This document shows, piece after piece, positions 7,190-8,671 of a stretch of 8,671 nt of DNA. Position numbers and translations under genes: made by a program. Every line of letters begins with the position of its first letter. The stretch's first letter is position 1. The stretch comes from Planctomycetaceae bacterium (lineage in GTDB: Bacteria; Planctomycetota; Planctomycetia; Pirellulales; UBA1268). Location of the stretch: contig JABHNP010000254.1 of NCBI GenBank assembly GCA_018694455.1, positions 1-8,671 on the forward strand, given 5' to 3'. The notes beneath the pieces are model-generated. The model was not told where the DNA came from, did not search any database, and worked only from the letters and a program-made list of their open reading frames with translations.

Positions 7190-8671
7190 CTTTGACGCAT
7201 GGGGATCATCTGCCAAGTGTTCCTCTGCAAGTAGCAGGCTGGGTCCGACTGGTAGACGATATTGTGAGTAGGAATCGGTCAGATCTTCAAACGCTGGTAC
7301 ATCGATATAGCCGGATAGGGAATCTTTACGAAGCAACAGGCTCCGCTGAACAACAAGATCAGGATTGAGTTGTGGTGAAAGACCATCGAAGCTGACTGGA
7401 TCACGAAAATGATCACCGTCGGCAACCTGCGTAGACATCAAAAGCACGTAGGTCAGTCCTTGTTCAAGCTCAACAGGTTCCGGTAAACGTATATATCGGA
7501 AAGAGTGTATGAATTCGTCGGAGGTGCCGGGTTTTATTTGACATCGGGCAAGCTCAACCTGCTCGCCTTTAGAACACACCAGAAGTCGGATGACGTGTGA
7601 ACTCTTTAACAAATGGTTTTTGCTGCTTAGGGGACTCTTCGACGGTTGGTCGCGCTCATGATCCATTGGGATGGATCGAGCTGCACGAGCTGGTTTATCG
7701 CCGTTGTGATCAGCAAACATTCCTAGGTGGGTTACCATTTTGTTACCTCCTCCGGGACGCAAGTGAAAGGTAAACCCAACGTCTCCGGTGACGTCATTTC
7801 TCAGATTATGCCACCCGGGGTTCTGAATCATCGGGCCACCACCCCCAACACCCACTTGTCTCGCATGTCCGCGATTGTGAATTCTTAAGAGCGTGGCTGC
7901 GAGTTCATTGATAATTTCATTGGATGAAGCATCTGCATACGGTTTCGTCTCGTAAAGATCCTGTTGAAGGTTGTACAGAGCGACGGGCGTTGCAGCACCG
8001 CGTGAGCCTCCCCTCGCCCAAGGCATTGTCAAACCACCTTCGACGATCAGTTTGTTGTGCCCTTGCCGAATAGCCAAGGCATCGTTGAGAAACGGCGGTC
8101 CCAAGTGGCAGAAGAAAATGCGTGGCCGTGTATCTTGTTTTTCAGGCTGTCCAACCCAATACACAAATACATTATGACTGTCCTGGGCTTCTTCAGGCTT
8201 TAATGAGTGACCAATGATGTGGGCAAGTGTCGCATAGAGATCGGTCAGGGTCACAATCGAGCGATTAAGCTTGCCACCTTCAAGAACAGCTGGCCAGGAA
8301 ACCATGAACGGTACTCGGATGCCACCTTCCCAGATCTTGGCTTTCTTCCCTCGCAATTCACCGCTTTCCTGGTTGGGGCCCAGGTTGTCTCCGACATTGG
8401 GACCATTATCGCTTGTGAAGATGACGAGTGTGTTCTCAATGAACTTATGCCCGGGCCACCTCGGGTCATTCGTGTTTTTCAGTTTTTCTAGCAGCTTGCC
8501 AAAGACAACGTCATTTTCCAGCACCATATCTTCGCGATCATCTGCGACTGAGCCATCCGAGTAACGACTTTCACCCTTGATTGTCGTTCCTGCTATCTCG
8601 TCCGGAACCGCATACTCGCCGTGAGGGTTTCGTTGGAAATGATTGGCGTTGGGAACGTAGTAAAGAAAGAA
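7184..8671 (-). CDS. S1-type sulfatase with extra C-terminal domain (5' end outside window)
   Basis: Predicted sulfatase that removes sulfate esters, probably from a polysaccharide, outside the cytoplasm. The frame is open to the right edge: the 48 codons upstream of the ATG at 8527 read without a stop and continue the family pattern (FFLYYVPNANHFQRNPHGEY, then GESRYSDG), so 8527 is internal. Visible landmarks are ENDVVFGKLLEKL, VIFTSDNGPN (calcium-site DN, bases 8405-8410) and LRGKKAKIWEGGIRVPFMVSWP with its conserved Lys and Glu. The CxPSR motif that becomes formylglycine lies upstream, so activity cannot be judged. After the sulfatase fold comes a glycine hinge (GVGGGGP, about 7833-7855), then about 215 further residues resembling a beta-sandwich module. 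The gene converges on the galactose operon and has its own promoter outside the window. Substrate unknown; a sulfated galactan is only a contextual guess. Confidence 0.9.
   Translation of the reverse strand, partial: FFLYYVPNANHFQRNPHGEYAVPDEIAGTTIKGESRYSDGSVADDREDMVLENDVVFGKLLEKLKNTNDPRWPGHKFIENTLVIFTSDNGPNVGDNLGPNQESGELRGKKAKIWEGGIRVPFMVSWPAVLEGGKLNRSIVTLTDLYATLAHIIGHSLKPEEAQDSHNVFVYWVGQPEKQDTRPRIFFCHLGPPFLNDALAIRQGHNKLIVEGGLTMPWARGGSRGAATPVALYNLQQDLYETKPYADASSNEIINELAATLLRIHNRGHARQVGVGGGGPMIQNPGWHNLRNDVTGDVGFTFHLRPGGGNKMVTHLGMFADHNGDKPARAARSIPMDHERDQPSKSPLSSKNHLLKSSHVIRLLVCSKGEQVELARCQIKPGTSDEFIHSFRYIRLPEPVELEQGLTYVLLMSTQVADGDHFRDPVSFDGLSPQLNPDLVVQRSLLLRKDSLSGYIDVPAFEDLTDSYSQYRLPVGPSLLLAEEHLADDPHASKP
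7187..7800 (-). other. C-terminal beta-rich module of the sulfatase
   Basis: This part of the sulfatase gene encodes about 205 residues after the glycine hinge. The first 140 or so follow the pattern of DUF4082-like or jelly-roll accessory modules: DVGFTFHLRPGG, then VTHLGMFADHNGD, then a strand like HVIRLLVCSKGEQVELARC, then FRYIRLPEPVELEQGLTYVLLM. The last 60 residues match nothing I recognise. Such modules often help exported enzymes bind sugars or the cell surface, but binding is not shown by anything seen here. Domain identity is by eye from strand pattern only. Confidence 0.45.

Noticed and set aside
8525..8527. ATG at 8527 (- strand) as sulfatase start
   Set aside because: The frame stays open to the window edge and the 48 upstream codons look like sulfatase sequence; the CxPSR motif must lie further upstream.
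8271..8564. Open frames on the + strand opposite the sulfatase
   Set aside because: Composition and lack of motifs fit shadows of the sulfatase gene.

Overview
The window looks like a bacterial galactose-catabolism operon next to a carbohydrate sulfatase. The likely source is a Planctomycetota (Pirellulales-like) or related PVC-group marine or freshwater bacterium. That guess rests on three things: an S1 sulfatase beside secreted carbohydrate-active enzymes, a base composition that looks near 50% GC by eye, and the general style of the proteins. No ribosomal RNA or other taxonomic marker is present, so it is an inference.

Layout: a six-gene run reads left to right on the + strand. It contains galK (5' end outside the window), galT and galE, which are joined by 11-bp and 4-bp overlaps. 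After a gap of about 85 bp comes a vSGLT-type sodium/sugar symporter. After another gap of about 77 bp comes a secreted aldose 1-epimerase (galM), followed by a secreted GH43-like glycoside hydrolase whose start overlaps the galM end. Facing this run on the - strand is the 3' part of a sulfatase gene. It has a long extra C-terminal beta-rich domain, and its 5' end, including the active-site formylglycine motif, lies beyond the right edge.

How the genes fit together (inference): the sulfatase and the GH43-like enzyme would trim a galactose-containing, possibly sulfated polysaccharide outside the cytoplasm. The exported mutarotase would interconvert the anomers of released galactose, and the symporter would import the sugar with sodium. 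GalK, GalT and GalE would then run the Leloir pathway to glucose-1-phosphate. The transporter keeps most positions that contact galactose in vSGLT, which supports galactose as its cargo.

The least ordinary features are a small family of hairpin repeats in the operon gaps, one of which lies inside the galM signal-peptide codons; the sulfatase C-terminal extension; a leucine at the GalE substrate-gate position; and an inverted repeat over the sulfatase stop codon. I see no CRISPR array, tRNA, rRNA, insertion sequence or clear new defence or mobile system. The stretch is mostly an orderly catabolic locus.
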